A DNA stretch of 64,000 nucleotides from Actinomycetota bacterium. Lineage in GTDB: Bacteria > Actinomycetota > Actinomycetes > S36-B12 > UBA5976. The stretch covers positions 1 through 64,000 of the forward strand of contig WLPX01000001.1 of assembly GCA_009698575.1 (NCBI GenBank). The letters are read 5' to 3'. The notes below the pieces were generated by a model. The model worked only from the letters and a program-made list of their open reading frames with translations, was not told the DNA's origin and made no database searches. The first letter of the stretch is position 1, and every line of letters begins with the position of its first letter. The translations under genes were made by a program, and so were the position numbers. Below, in pieces: positions 52,859-62,400 of this stretch.

Positions 52859-52932
52859 TGAAGCTCTCGAGCCGCGTGCTCAACCATTCGCCTTCCCCTT
52901 GCGAACGTCGGCTCGTTATCTCGAGAGCTTCA
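52859..52932 (-). ncRNA. Candidate structured RNA: 13-bp inverted repeat with nested stems
   Basis: The arms 52859-52871 and 52920-52932 are exact reverse complements. Inside, GAGCCG (52869-52874) pairs with CGGCTC (52909-52914) and TTCGC (52887-52891) with GCGAA (52901-52905). On the minus strand the element ends in CATCATTTTT, 38 bases before the M48 start, like a leader or terminator. I recognise no known RNA family. Confidence 0.5.
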
Positions 52933-53275
52933 ACACGGGAAACTTACGGGCAATTGACTCGCGCGCGCAAGATAACCGATTAAGTGATCGATATTGCTGT
53001 GGACAACACTGGGGATTAGTTGGGGAAAGGTCGACATTAACTGGGGATTAGTGGTGAACAAGTTGGGGAAACTTTGATTGTGAATCTGTGAATATAGTGA
53101 TTCATCAGGCAAAACTCTATCCACTAGATGTGGAAAGAAATTATATTTATCCCCAAGTGACATATGTCCAAAATTTAGAAATCTCCCCTGCTGTGCGCTT
53201 GACTCCAACTGATTAACACAAGCGCTTTGTGGATGGTTTCGGTTCTGCACAACTTGGGATCTGCAAAATTTTGGG
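52933..53275. other. Intergenic gap with DnaA-box-like nonamers
   Basis: No convincing gene. A perfect actinobacterial-type DnaA box TTGTCCACA lies on the minus strand at 52998-53006. Near-matches are 53117-53125 (CTATCCACT), 53129-53137 (minus, CTTTCCACA) and 53228-53236 (minus, CCATCCACA). Several TCCCCA-ending copies and a twice-repeated CTGGGGATTAGT (around 53010-53055) lie between. It could be a DnaA-titration or regulatory region. oriC is unlikely because dnaA and dnaN are not adjacent. Confidence 0.45.
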
Positions 53276-54316
53276 ATGCTAATCAAAAATCCACAACTTG
53301 CTCCCGGAGTTCACTTCTACCGCCGTAGTGATACCCGGATGCAAATTGGTATCAATCCAAATGCATCGCTGATTATCGAATCCCATATTGGAAAGCAGCT
53401 CGGGCAATTACTAAATGGCGACACATCGATAACCAAAATCTGCGAAATTCTTGCGGAATCTGGGATTGATCAAATATCGAGCCAAAATTTCATGTCACAG
53501 CTGATTCATCTTGGCTTATTGATTCCTGGTCCAACTACGCAAACCCATGATGACAAAAATCCTGTTAATGCAGTCCAGCGCCATAATCTCTTTCGCGAGA
53601 CCCGTGGTGACTTGGCTGCGATTAAAAGTCGGATCGAATGCGAAATATCGATAACGGGTGCCGGGCGACTTGGCATGACCCTTTGCCTGTTACTTGCCAG
53701 CAGTGGTTTCCCAAACATCACTGTCCACGATGAGGGCTTAGTTCGTGAAGGTGACTTAACCCCATGGGGAGCCAGCCGCATTGACATTGGATTACGGCGT
53801 GATCATGTGGCGCGCTTACTAATTGAGCGTATTACTCGAGGTGCTTCAGCTCATCAAAATTCGTTTCGATTTAGAGCATCGAGAAAGCTGGAGATTTTGC
53901 TTCCTGATCAACGAGCAGATTTCCCCTGGATCGAAGCCACAAGCGCAGACGCTATGACAGCTAACGATGCGCCGTATCTATTCGCGGCTACCAGCACCGG
54001 TTCGAGTTTAATTAGTTCAGTTATTACACCTGGGAAGGATCCGTGTTTGCGATGTCAGCACCTACACCACAGCGACCAAGATCCAGACTGGCCACTTATC
54101 GATCTGCAAGTGGCCCATCAGGCCCAGTTAGATACGGCACCAATTTCTCTGATCATGCGAACCGCCCTAGAAATTCAGCGAATAATTGAACGCTGGATTG
54201 ATGTCTCGGAAATTCCCTTGCCAAGCGTTAAACATCTATCCGTAAGTGCCCTAGATGAGATCTATCCCACGCACTTTCACCCCTCCTGCGGATGCCGATG
54301 GGACTTAACTGACTGA
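53276..54316 (+). CDS. ThiF/E1-like protein (Rv3196-type), TOMM cyclodehydratase-like fold
   Basis: A 346-residue protein resembling the E1/ThiF superfamily. The N-terminal part (1-110) looks like a peptide-binding winged-helix region. The nucleotide-binding core starts SITGAGRLGMTLCLLLASSG near residue 126. A structural zinc site is suggested by CLRCQHLHH and the final HPSCGC. It has no partner YcaO gene nearby, so a thiazole/oxazole peptide pathway is not supported. It precedes the AarF gene by nine bases, as in mycobacteria. Confidence 0.78.
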   Translation: MLIKNPQLAPGVHFYRRSDTRMQIGINPNASLIIESHIGKQLGQLLNGDTSITKICEILAESGIDQISSQNFMSQLIHLGLLIPGPTTQTHDDKNPVNAVQRHNLFRETRGDLAAIKSRIECEISITGAGRLGMTLCLLLASSGFPNITVHDEGLVREGDLTPWGASRIDIGLRRDHVARLLIERITRGASAHQNSFRFRASRKLEILLPDQRADFPWIEATSADAMTANDAPYLFAATSTGSSLISSVITPGKDPCLRCQHLHHSDQDPDWPLIDLQVAHQAQLDTAPISLIMRTALEIQRIIERWIDVSEIPLPSVKHLSVSALDEIYPTHFHPSCGCRWDLTD

Positions 54317-54325
54317 CAATTAGGG

Positions 54326-55648
54326 GTGACTGATTTATCCCAAAACGGCCTTGGCCGTAGTGCTCGAATGGCTGCCCTGCCAATTCGCCATGTCGGACGT
54401 CGCGCAATTGGGTTAGGTAAGCGCTTGGGTGGCATGTCCGCGCAAGATGCAACGGCGCAAGCCCAAGCAAAAACAGCAGAGCAAATCTTCAGTGTTCTAG
54501 GTGAGCTCAAGGGTGGCGCCATGAAGTTGGGGCAAGCACTTAGTGTTTTTGAATCAGTCCTGCCTGATGATGTTGCCGGTCCATATCGGGAATCACTCAC
54601 AAAACTCCAAGACTCTGCACCACCGATGGCAATTGAATCAGTGTACCAAGTGCTTCGTGAGTCATTAGGAGAAAACTGGCGCGAACGCTTTACATCTTTT
54701 GATGACGAACCCGCTGCCGCAGCTTCTATTGGCCAAGTGCATCGCGCAGTTTGGCATGATGGTCGCGATGTAGCCGTAAAAGTGCAATACCCAGGTGCTG
54801 CTGGTGCTTTGTTGGCAGACCTGCAACAGCTTTCACGATTTGGTCGACTCTTTGCTGGCTTTTTCCCTGGCATTGATGTTCGAGAAATTTTGCGCGAGCT
54901 AACTGATTGTGTAGCCGAAGAACTCGATTACCTGCATGAATCGAAAGTGCAGCGCAAATTTGCTGTTGGTTTTGATGGCGACCCGGATTACTTTATTCCG
55001 CACGTGCTGGCAGCTGCGGAAAACGTAATTGTCACAGAGTGGGTTGAAGGAAAATCACTTGCCCGAATCATCGAAACTGGTACCCAAGAACAGCGGGATC
55101 ACTTTGGCAAAATGTATTTACGATTCCTGTTGTCGGGACCAAGTCGTGTTGGATTTTTACACGCAGATCCTCACCCCGGCAACTACAAAGTAATGCCGGA
55201 TGGGCGATTGGCGATTCTAGATTTCGGAGCCACTGCAGAATTACCTGATGGACTACCGCCAGCCATGGGCACATTGCTCAAGATTGCATTAATCGGTGAT
55301 TCTGAATCCGTTGTAGCTGGGTTACGAGATGAAGGATTCATCCGACCTGGTATCGAATTAGATGCCCAATCGCTTTTGGAATATTTGGGACCGTTTACTG
55401 AGCCAGCCCAAGTACCAGTTTTCAAACACAGTCGAGATTGGATTCGCGAGCAATTTGAACGCACCAGCGATCCCCGAAATGCTGACTGGTCAATCGGACT
55501 AAAGATTAACTTGCCGCCAAACTATGTGATGATTCATCGCGTCTGGCTGGGAAGCATCGGCGTATTGTGCCAATTGGAATCAGAGTTTTCTGTGCGCGAT
55601 GAATTTGCGCGTTGGGTGCCAGGATTTGCTGACGAGTTAAAAGTTTAA
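54326..55648 (+). CDS. ABC1/AarF/UbiB atypical kinase
   Basis: A 440-residue ABC1-family protein, counterpart of Rv3197. It has the family KxGQ motif in MKLGQALS, the AAASIGQVHRA Ala-rich loop, VAVKVQYPG with the ATP lysine, EELDYLHE and the late HADPHPGNY and LDFGA. Homologues support quinone synthesis or lipid handling through ATPase activity. GTG start. It overlaps the convergent UvrD2 gene by 12 bases; no whiB7 gene lies between, unlike mycobacteria. Confidence 0.92.
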   Translation: MTDLSQNGLGRSARMAALPIRHVGRRAIGLGKRLGGMSAQDATAQAQAKTAEQIFSVLGELKGGAMKLGQALSVFESVLPDDVAGPYRESLTKLQDSAPPMAIESVYQVLRESLGENWRERFTSFDDEPAAAASIGQVHRAVWHDGRDVAVKVQYPGAAGALLADLQQLSRFGRLFAGFFPGIDVREILRELTDCVAEELDYLHESKVQRKFAVGFDGDPDYFIPHVLAAAENVIVTEWVEGKSLARIIETGTQEQRDHFGKMYLRFLLSGPSRVGFLHADPHPGNYKVMPDGRLAILDFGATAELPDGLPPAMGTLLKIALIGDSESVVAGLRDEGFIRPGIELDAQSLLEYLGPFTEPAQVPVFKHSRDWIREQFERTSDPRNADWSIGLKINLPPNYVMIHRVWLGSIGVLCQLESEFSVRDEFARWVPGFADELKV

Positions 55649-57325
55649 GTCGCGTAATAACGTAGATTGCTCGCGATAGCCCTTGCCGTCAGTGTGACGA
55701 GATTTTGCCCACGACAGATGTAGATGAGTCTTTGCCCTGGTCATTGCCACATAAAGTAATCTGCGCTCTTCGTTGAACTCGGTGGCAGTCGTGGCATGCG
55801 AAATTGGCAATAAGCCTTCGCTTACCCCAGCAACAAACACAGCCTCCCATTCCAAGCCTTTGGCAGCATGAATTGACGCCAGCGTTACTGCGTTGGCACT
55901 TGGCGCGAACTCCAGTTCGCTGCGTAAATCCAGAGCCTTTACAAAATCTGGTAACTGGGCGGCTGGGTCTTTTGCTTGTAACTCGGCAGCTAAGTCCACA
56001 ATGGTGTTTAAGGATTCCCACGTCTCGCGGGCAGACCGGCCGCTATCGGGTGCTTGAGATCGCCAGCCAACTGAACTCAAAATATCTCGCACGGTATCAA
56101 GCAGTGGGCGATCTCCAGTTACGTGTAACCCAGCTCGCAAATTTAGCAATGCGTTTTTAACTTCTACACGTTCAAAGAATCGCTCTGCGCCACGAAGGGA
56201 AACTGGAATGCCTAGGGCACTTAGTTCTGCTTCAAAAATTTCAGATTGACTATTGATTCGGTAAAGCACAGCAATCTCACGTGGACTTATGCCGCTTGCA
56301 ATCAACTCTGAAATTTGTGAACCAATTTTTTTAGCTTCTTCTTCATCGCTGGTATACGAAGTGAGCGTGACTTTTGGTCCTTTTCCTCTTTTGGATGAGA
56401 GTCGCACTGGACTTGTTGCATCTTTAGCTAAAACTTGATTAGCCACCGAAACGATTGGCTCAGTACTGCGATAAGAATGCGTTAATTGGAAATCTTGGGT
56501 GCGCGCAAAGTGAGATGCAAAGTTGATCAAGTACTTTGAGGTTGCACCCGAGAACGAATAGATAGTCTGGGCCGGATCTCCCACGACACATACATCGTCT
56601 CTATCCCCCAGCCACTGACACAGCAGTTCAAATTGCACGGGGCTAACATCCTGAAACTCATCAACCGTGAAGTGTCGATACTGCTTTCGCACTGCGTTAG
56701 CCATCTCTGGAAAATTTTCTAACATTGCGGTCGTAAGCAATAACACATCTTCGAAGTCCATCGCATGAGCTTCATCCATTCGAGTCAGATATGCCTCAAA
56801 AACTTTAGAAACTTTTTCAATCGTTAAGTCGCCGCTTAAGTCGCGTCGCACTTCCACAGCTTTTTCGCGATAGGCCTCGGGCGAAAGTATGTTTACTTTT
56901 GCCCATTCAATTTCTGCCGCCAAATCGCGAATTGAATCTTTGTCATTTGCTACTCGGCACAGCGTGGCAGCATCTGCAACAAATCGAAATTTACTTGGCA
57001 TTAAATCTGGCAAGCCAGAGTTGAAAAATTGTGGGTAGAAAAATCTAAGCTGTCGAAGGGCGGCGCTATGGAAGGTACGAACTTGCACGCCACCAACGCC
57101 AAGTTGCCCAAGTCGACTACGCAACTCACCCGCAGCTCGAGTAGTGAAAGTTACTGCCAATGTTTGGCTTGGATCGTGAACTCCGTTGGTAACTGCATGT
57201 GCGATTCGATGCGTAATCGTGCGGGTCTTGCCTGTGCCCGCACCCGCGAAAATTGCCACCGGCCCAGACACGCATTCGGCCGCAGCACGTTGCTGTTCGT
57301 CTAGAGCATCAAGAATCTCGGGCAC
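55637..57325 (-). CDS. uvrD2: UvrD2-like superfamily 1 helicase, short form
   Basis: A 562-residue DNA helicase. Motif I is GAGTGKTRT, motif II VDEFQDVS, motif III GDPAQTIYSFSGA, motif IV region HSYRSTEP and motif VI YVAMTRAKTHLHLSW. The 3-prime to 5-prime helicase core is intact. M. tuberculosis UvrD2 is about 700 residues, with a C-terminal HRDC domain and tetracysteine motif; here the protein stops soon after motif VI, so those parts are absent. Start GTG 57325. Confidence 0.9.
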   Translation of the reverse strand: MPEILDALDEQQRAAAECVSGPVAIFAGAGTGKTRTITHRIAHAVTNGVHDPSQTLAVTFTTRAAGELRSRLGQLGVGGVQVRTFHSAALRQLRFFYPQFFNSGLPDLMPSKFRFVADAATLCRVANDKDSIRDLAAEIEWAKVNILSPEAYREKAVEVRRDLSGDLTIEKVSKVFEAYLTRMDEAHAMDFEDVLLLTTAMLENFPEMANAVRKQYRHFTVDEFQDVSPVQFELLCQWLGDRDDVCVVGDPAQTIYSFSGATSKYLINFASHFARTQDFQLTHSYRSTEPIVSVANQVLAKDATSPVRLSSKRGKGPKVTLTSYTSDEEEAKKIGSQISELIASGISPREIAVLYRINSQSEIFEAELSALGIPVSLRGAERFFERVEVKNALLNLRAGLHVTGDRPLLDTVRDILSSVGWRSQAPDSGRSARETWESLNTIVDLAAELQAKDPAAQLPDFVKALDLRSELEFAPSANAVTLASIHAAKGLEWEAVFVAGVSEGLLPISHATTATEFNEERRLLYVAMTRAKTHLHLSWAKSRHTDGKGYREQSTLLRDLNF

Positions 57326-57385
57326 CGACCCATTGTGCCAAGCCCCTGAGACAGTTCCGCAGGGACACTAGGTCATTTCAGAGAA

Positions 57386-57628
57386 CTACAGGCCCAATAC
57401 GGACTTAACTTCGCCAATGCTGGGATTTGTCCGAGTTGAGCCATCTGGGAAGACCAGAGTTGGCACTACGGCATTTCCACTATTGACGCTCATGACGAAA
57501 TCTGCAGCTACCGGATCTAATTCGATGTCCACTTCGTTGTATTCGATACCTTCGCGACCCATCTGAGCCTTCAGGCGCTGGCAGTAGCCACACCAGGTTG
57601 TGCTGTACATCGTTACTTTGTCACTCAT
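57386..57628 (-). CDS. mrx1: Mycoredoxin (Mrx1-type glutaredoxin)
   Basis: An 80-residue glutaredoxin-fold protein with active-site WCGYC at about residues 12-16 and the cis-proline region VPTLVF. Mycoredoxins reduce mycothiol mixed disulfides in actinobacteria. Its place between uvrD2 and nudC matches Rv3198A. A mycothiol pathway is implied but its genes are not in the window. Confidence 0.92.
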   Translation of the reverse strand: MSDKVTMYSTTWCGYCQRLKAQMGREGIEYNEVDIELDPVAADFVMSVNSGNAVVPTLVFPDGSTRTNPSIGEVKSVLGL

Positions 57629-57652
57629 GAGTTCTCCGTAATAGTTGCGTAG

Positions 57653-58564
57653 TTAGTTTCGACACCACTGGATTGGAATGTCTTCGCCGTACCACGATTG
57701 AATCAGTCTAAATGCTATTGAAACTGGACTTGGTAATTTCAAAGTTTCCGAGGTGCAGGCTGCAGCTAAAGCTTCTCGAGTAAACCATTGCACCTCAGTC
57801 ATTTCATCGTCTTGCATGTCAACTTCAGTGCTAGTAGCCACTGCTCGATAGGCCAACATCAGTGAAGCTGGAAATGGCCAAGGCTGTGAGCCCATGTATT
57901 TAAGCGATTGTAAATCAACGTGAATTCCGGACTCTTCGAATACTTCGCGAATAACTGCTGCTTCGCAAGACTCACCTGCTTCCACAAACCCAGCCAGTGT
58001 TGATAGCCAACCTTCGGGCCACTCGAGCCTTCTGCCCAACAAAATTCTGCCAGCGAGATCTTCGACTGCAACGATCATCGCTGGCTCAGTTCGCGGGTAC
58101 TGTTCAATTTCATCTTGTGGACACAGACGAGACCAACCTGCCATAGCAATTGCAGTTGCCTGTCCACAGCGCGGACAAAATTGATGTCCATCATGCCAAG
58201 TAGTCAGCGCGACAGCGGCAGTTGCCAAGCCAACATCAGTTGCAGAAAGTTGTGATCCGACATCTCGTAAGCTGGCCCAATTAACATCACTAAGTCCAAC
58301 TTCGTCTTTCATAATTGCCAAGTAAGTGTGATCACTATCGGCGCCGAGAAGCAATGCAGCTTCTTTAGCTTGTGATGGCGTCATTTTTAGTGACCAAGGC
58401 TTAACCCAAACAATTGATAATTCATCCGTAACTGGAATGTTACGCTCATGCAGAACTAAAACTCGGGTGTTATCCGATGCCCAGGCTTGTTCAAACCACT
58501 CTGGGTTACTCCGAAGTTGAGCAGCCCGTTCCACGGTGAATCGCGCTAAGGGCAATTCGCTCAT
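57653..58564 (-). CDS. nudC: NAD(+) diphosphatase / NudC-type Nudix hydrolase
   Basis: About 303 residues. A zinc ribbon-like CPRCG followed by RLCPQDEIEQYPR lies in the middle; the fourth cysteine is replaced by Asp, as in other actinobacterial members. The Nudix box is complete (GFVEAGESCEAAVIREVFEESG) and SQPWPFP is the NudC-specific motif. It splits NAD(H) and may remove NAD caps from RNA. ATG 58564 (MSELPLARF) is chosen; the longer frame runs back into the divergent EEP gene. Confidence 0.9.
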   Translation of the reverse strand: MSELPLARFTVERAAQLRSNPEWFEQAWASDNTRVLVLHERNIPVTDELSIVWVKPWSLKMTPSQAKEAALLLGADSDHTYLAIMKDEVGLSDVNWASLRDVGSQLSATDVGLATAAVALTTWHDGHQFCPRCGQATAIAMAGWSRLCPQDEIEQYPRTEPAMIVAVEDLAGRILLGRRLEWPEGWLSTLAGFVEAGESCEAAVIREVFEESGIHVDLQSLKYMGSQPWPFPASLMLAYRAVATSTEVDMQDDEMTEVQWFTREALAAACTSETLKLPSPVSIAFRLIQSWYGEDIPIQWCRN

Positions 58565-58614
58565 TAAGGTATCCACAAAAAGCGATCCTACGCTTAACCG
58601 CGTAGTCTGCAGAT

Positions 58615-59421
58615 ATGAGAGTTCTGACTTGGAATTTGCTGCATGGAATTGCTTTAACTGCCCCAGATTCAGCCCCAAGTTTGTTCCAAGTTGCAAGTGA
58701 ACTAACTGCAGATCTAGTTGGCTTACAAGAAGTAGATCGCGAACAGCCACGAAGTAACCACGAGCATCAAACTCAAGTTGTTGCCCAGGCAATGGGCTTA
58801 GCGCACTGGATATTTGCTCCTGCAATCGTTGGGACTCCCGGTGAATCATGGGAGAGCGCCACTGATTCACATCTGCATCACCATGACAGTGCAGACCATG
58901 GAGATTTGCAGCCGCATTATGGAGTTGGATTAGCTTCGCGATATCCATTTCATAACATCGAAGTTATGCGATTTAAGGCAGCCCCGATTTCACTTCCGCT
59001 AGTAATTCCAGGTAACCCAAAACCACAAGTAATCAAAGTTGCTGACGAACCACGCGTAGCTATTATCGCCGATGTAACTACACCTACGGGCGTCGTCACC
59101 GTGGCCACTACCCACTTAAGTTTTGTACCTGGCTACAACGTCAAGCAAATTCGAAAGTTAACAAAGTATTTGGCACTACGCCCTAATCAAGTTCTAATTT
59201 TCGGTGATTTTAATTTACCTGGAAAAATCTCTGCACTAGTGACTCGATGGGATTCCTTGGCAGCTTTGCCGACATACCCAACATTTAACCCACGAGTGCA
59301 ATTTGATCATGTGCTCGCTAAGGGTTACTCACAGGAAAGTGTTGAGAGAGCGCGCAGTACTGCGCAAACTAAAGCGCTAGCCATCAGTGACCATTGCGCT
59401 TTAGTTGTTGACGTTTCTTAG
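58615..59421 (+). CDS. Endonuclease/exonuclease/phosphatase-family protein
   Basis: A 268-residue EEP-fold hydrolase. Conserved elements are TWNLLHG near the start, GLQEVD with the metal Glu, TTHLSF, GDFNLP and the terminal SDHCALV catalytic His. A His-rich stretch (SHLHHHDSADH) near residue 87 is unusual and might bind metal. Substrate may be DNA, a phosphodiester or phospholipid. It is divergent from nudC and its end overlaps adnB by four bases. Confidence 0.88.
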   Translation: MRVLTWNLLHGIALTAPDSAPSLFQVASELTADLVGLQEVDREQPRSNHEHQTQVVAQAMGLAHWIFAPAIVGTPGESWESATDSHLHHHDSADHGDLQPHYGVGLASRYPFHNIEVMRFKAAPISLPLVIPGNPKPQVIKVADEPRVAIIADVTTPTGVVTVATTHLSFVPGYNVKQIRKLTKYLALRPNQVLIFGDFNLPGKISALVTRWDSLAALPTYPTFNPRVQFDHVLAKGYSQESVERARSTAQTKALAISDHCALVVDVS

Positions 59422-62400
59422 ATCAACTCAGCTAACTGCGCTAACGACAATAAATTCTCTGGTTTCTCAATCACTTGATCGGCCACGTAGTAAAAAACCG
59501 CTTCAACGCTTTCATCAGAAACTCCCAGTGCTTGGGCGGCAGCTTGTCGATAAATACTTAGCTGCAATGAATTTGCTGAACCGGGCTTGCCGGTTTTCCA
59601 GTCAACTACTAACCAGCGATCCATTGCGGTTGGATCAGCACTGGTGCCAGTAAATAACGCATCTAACCGACCACGCAAAGTTCGACCGTTAATGGAAAGG
59701 GCAAACGGTAGTTCCAGGGACTTAGGTGTGCGGTCAAAAAATGGGCCGGCTTCAAATGCCTGTTTGAGTTCAGCCAGCTGCTCATCCGAATAGATTTCAT
59801 CATCCATTGCGCCAGTCAAACTCTCGGCATCAATTAGCGCGCGCTTTCCATAGAATGTTTCAACCCAAGAGTGAAACACCGTGCCGCGGTCTGCGGCGCT
59901 GGATGGCTTGCGTGGCATCGGTCGAACTAAAGTTTTTAAGAATGCATCCGCATCCTGATTCAGCGCGATCAGTTGACTTGCCGAGAGTGAAGCCGGAAGT
60001 CGCACGAGGCGTTCATCTGCTTCGTAGGCGTGAGCCTGACCAACTATCGCTGCCAAATCTGCTTCCCAAATCGCAACTTGCTCCTGCTGCTCATTAGTTA
60101 AGTCAATGACATTATGTGGTTTGGCGATTGCTTGCTGCACTAAATCTGCAGTAGCTCGAATTCGACTTCGAGTCTTCGAATCTAGAGTCGCTGGCCACAT
60201 TAGGTAGGTAACGTTTTCGAGTAATGGATTTTTCGTTTCAGCTTCTGGTGCTGAAGTCCAAATGCCTTGGTGTGTTGCCTGGTCGTGCAAATCAACTAAG
60301 AAATCACTTGGGCCACGTGGCTTGGCTTGCGTTGGTCCCCACCACGAACCACTCGCAATCACCTTTTGCTGCGCTCGAGTCACAGCGACGTAGGCAAGTC
60401 TGCGCTCGTCGGTGGTTGCCAACGCAGCAGCAGCCTCGGTATAGGCCTTGAAGTCCACGCCTCGCGGTCCTGCAGGGCTTGGGAACTGTGGCAGTAGTGG
60501 ATTGATTGGAGTAGTTAGCGCATCTGGCGGAATCCGGAAAGCATTTCTTGGCCAGTGCCGATCTTTTGGAGCTGACGGAAACACCCCAACAGTTAAGTCA
60601 GGTATAACTACAACAGGAAACTCAAGGCCTTTGGATTTGTGAACTGACATCACAATGACCGCATTGTCACTTAGTGTTACTTCCGCTTCGACTAAGGAAT
60701 TAAATCTTTGACCAGTGCGCAAATACTCCAGAAATGCAGCCACGCTTGAATCGCCTTCGAGATTTCGATAGCTGCCCGCTAAATCAATTAAGGCTGCTAA
60801 TCGATCGAAATGCGTTGAGCCTTCGGGTGAATTAGTTGCCATTGCTTCAGTGCCAATTCCAGTTACGCGAATTATGCGACTAATTAAATCAATGGCCGAT
60901 TCGTTGCAATAGCGACGAAGCATGCGAAGTTGCCCTGCTAACTCCATCATTCGAGCGCGAGCATCGAGTGAATAAGGTAAACCGTCTTCGGGAGCAACTA
61001 ATTCCAAGGCATCTAACAAGCTGACGCGTTGTGATTTGTCAACGGCTGAAACAATATGATCTAACTGAACTTCGATTGACGTGCCTTCGGCAACATCGAC
61101 GCGAGTTAACTCACCCGCATGCCTGCCAAGTATGGCTAAGTCTCGTGCTCCGATTTGCCAACGCGGGCTCAGCAGAATGCGAGCTAGTGCCGAATTCGCA
61201 GTCGGATCATAAATTGCCTCTAAGTAGCTAACTACGTCGCGCACTTCTGGCAAATTAATCAAAGCACCTGGGTCTACGACTTGCACTGGAATTCCACGAG
61301 CCTCAAGTGCTGCAACATAATGTCCAGCGTTCTTTTTCTCGCGCAGCAGCACGGCAACTTCATTCCAGCTCTTAACAGGTTTTAAGTTGGCAACTTGATC
61401 GCATATCCAATTGACTTCATCCATGAATGTTGGCAGTAGCGCAGTATGAATTTCGCCTGGTGTGAATGCAGAATCTGCAGTTACCAGTTCCACGATTTCA
61501 GGATGGATGGATCGCAAGTGATCGCTTAGTTTGTTTGCTGCTGCCAATATGTTCTTACCGGATCGACGATTAGCAGTTAAGTTAAAAACCAATGCGGGTT
61601 GCATTCCTGATGCGGTGTATCGCATGAAGTCAGTTTTGAAATTTCCCATATTTGAAATTTCTGCCCCGCGCCAGCCATAGATTGCCTGGCATGGATCGCC
61701 AACCGCCATCACCGGATGACCAGCACCAAATAATTCTTGGAGTAATACTTTTTGTGACAGCGAGGTGTCTTGGTATTCATCTAGCAACACCACTTGATAC
61801 TGCGACTTAAGCATTTCTCGCATGGTTTCAGAAGTCTGGGCGGCTTGCGCGGCCAGTCGAATTTGATCTGAATAATCAATTACATCGTTGGCCAGCTTGG
61901 CGCTACGGAAATCCAAAACTAGCTGCGCTAATGCAATTCGCTTTCGACAAGTCTTGATCATGTCATGCGTTAACTCTTGCTTTTTTTCTAAAGCGTCAAG
62001 TCCAGATAGTCGCTTAGCATCATGTTCGATAAGCGAATTTGGATCTACCAAATAGTTTGAGCAATTTTCATCCAGCTTGAGCAGCTCGGTTACGGCAACC
62101 GTTGGACTGTATCCAAGTTCGCCCAAATCTTGGCTAGTCCCACAAACTACGCGCATAGCAAGCTGATAGCGAGTGGCATCCACAACTACACGAGCATCTG
62201 GTTCCATCCCTAGGCGCAGGGCATGCTCTTTTAACAGGCGCGAGCCAAATGCGTTGTACGTGGAAATGATTGGTTCGCCAAAATCTACGTGAGCCGAATC
62301 CTGTGGCAGATAAGTAAGCGCAGCTGGCAAGAATTTACGAACACGATTGAGTAACTCATTGGCTGCCTTGGTGGTAAAAGTTAATCCCAAGATTCGATCT

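Noticed and set aside
52933-53275. Chromosomal replication origin
   Set aside because: dnaA, dnaN, rpmH and other usual oriC neighbours are absent; box matches alone do not establish an origin.
52930-53286. 118-residue open frame on the minus strand in the gap
   Set aside because: The translation shows no domain, has low-complexity composition and covers the DnaA-box-like repeats; no ribosome site is evident.
53276-54316. Thiazole/oxazole peptide (TOMM) cluster
   Set aside because: No YcaO, dehydrogenase or precursor peptide lies nearby; the gene belongs to a conserved housekeeping neighbourhood.
58565-58948. N-terminal extension of NudC
   Set aside because: It is antisense to the well-supported EEP gene and lacks family similarity.
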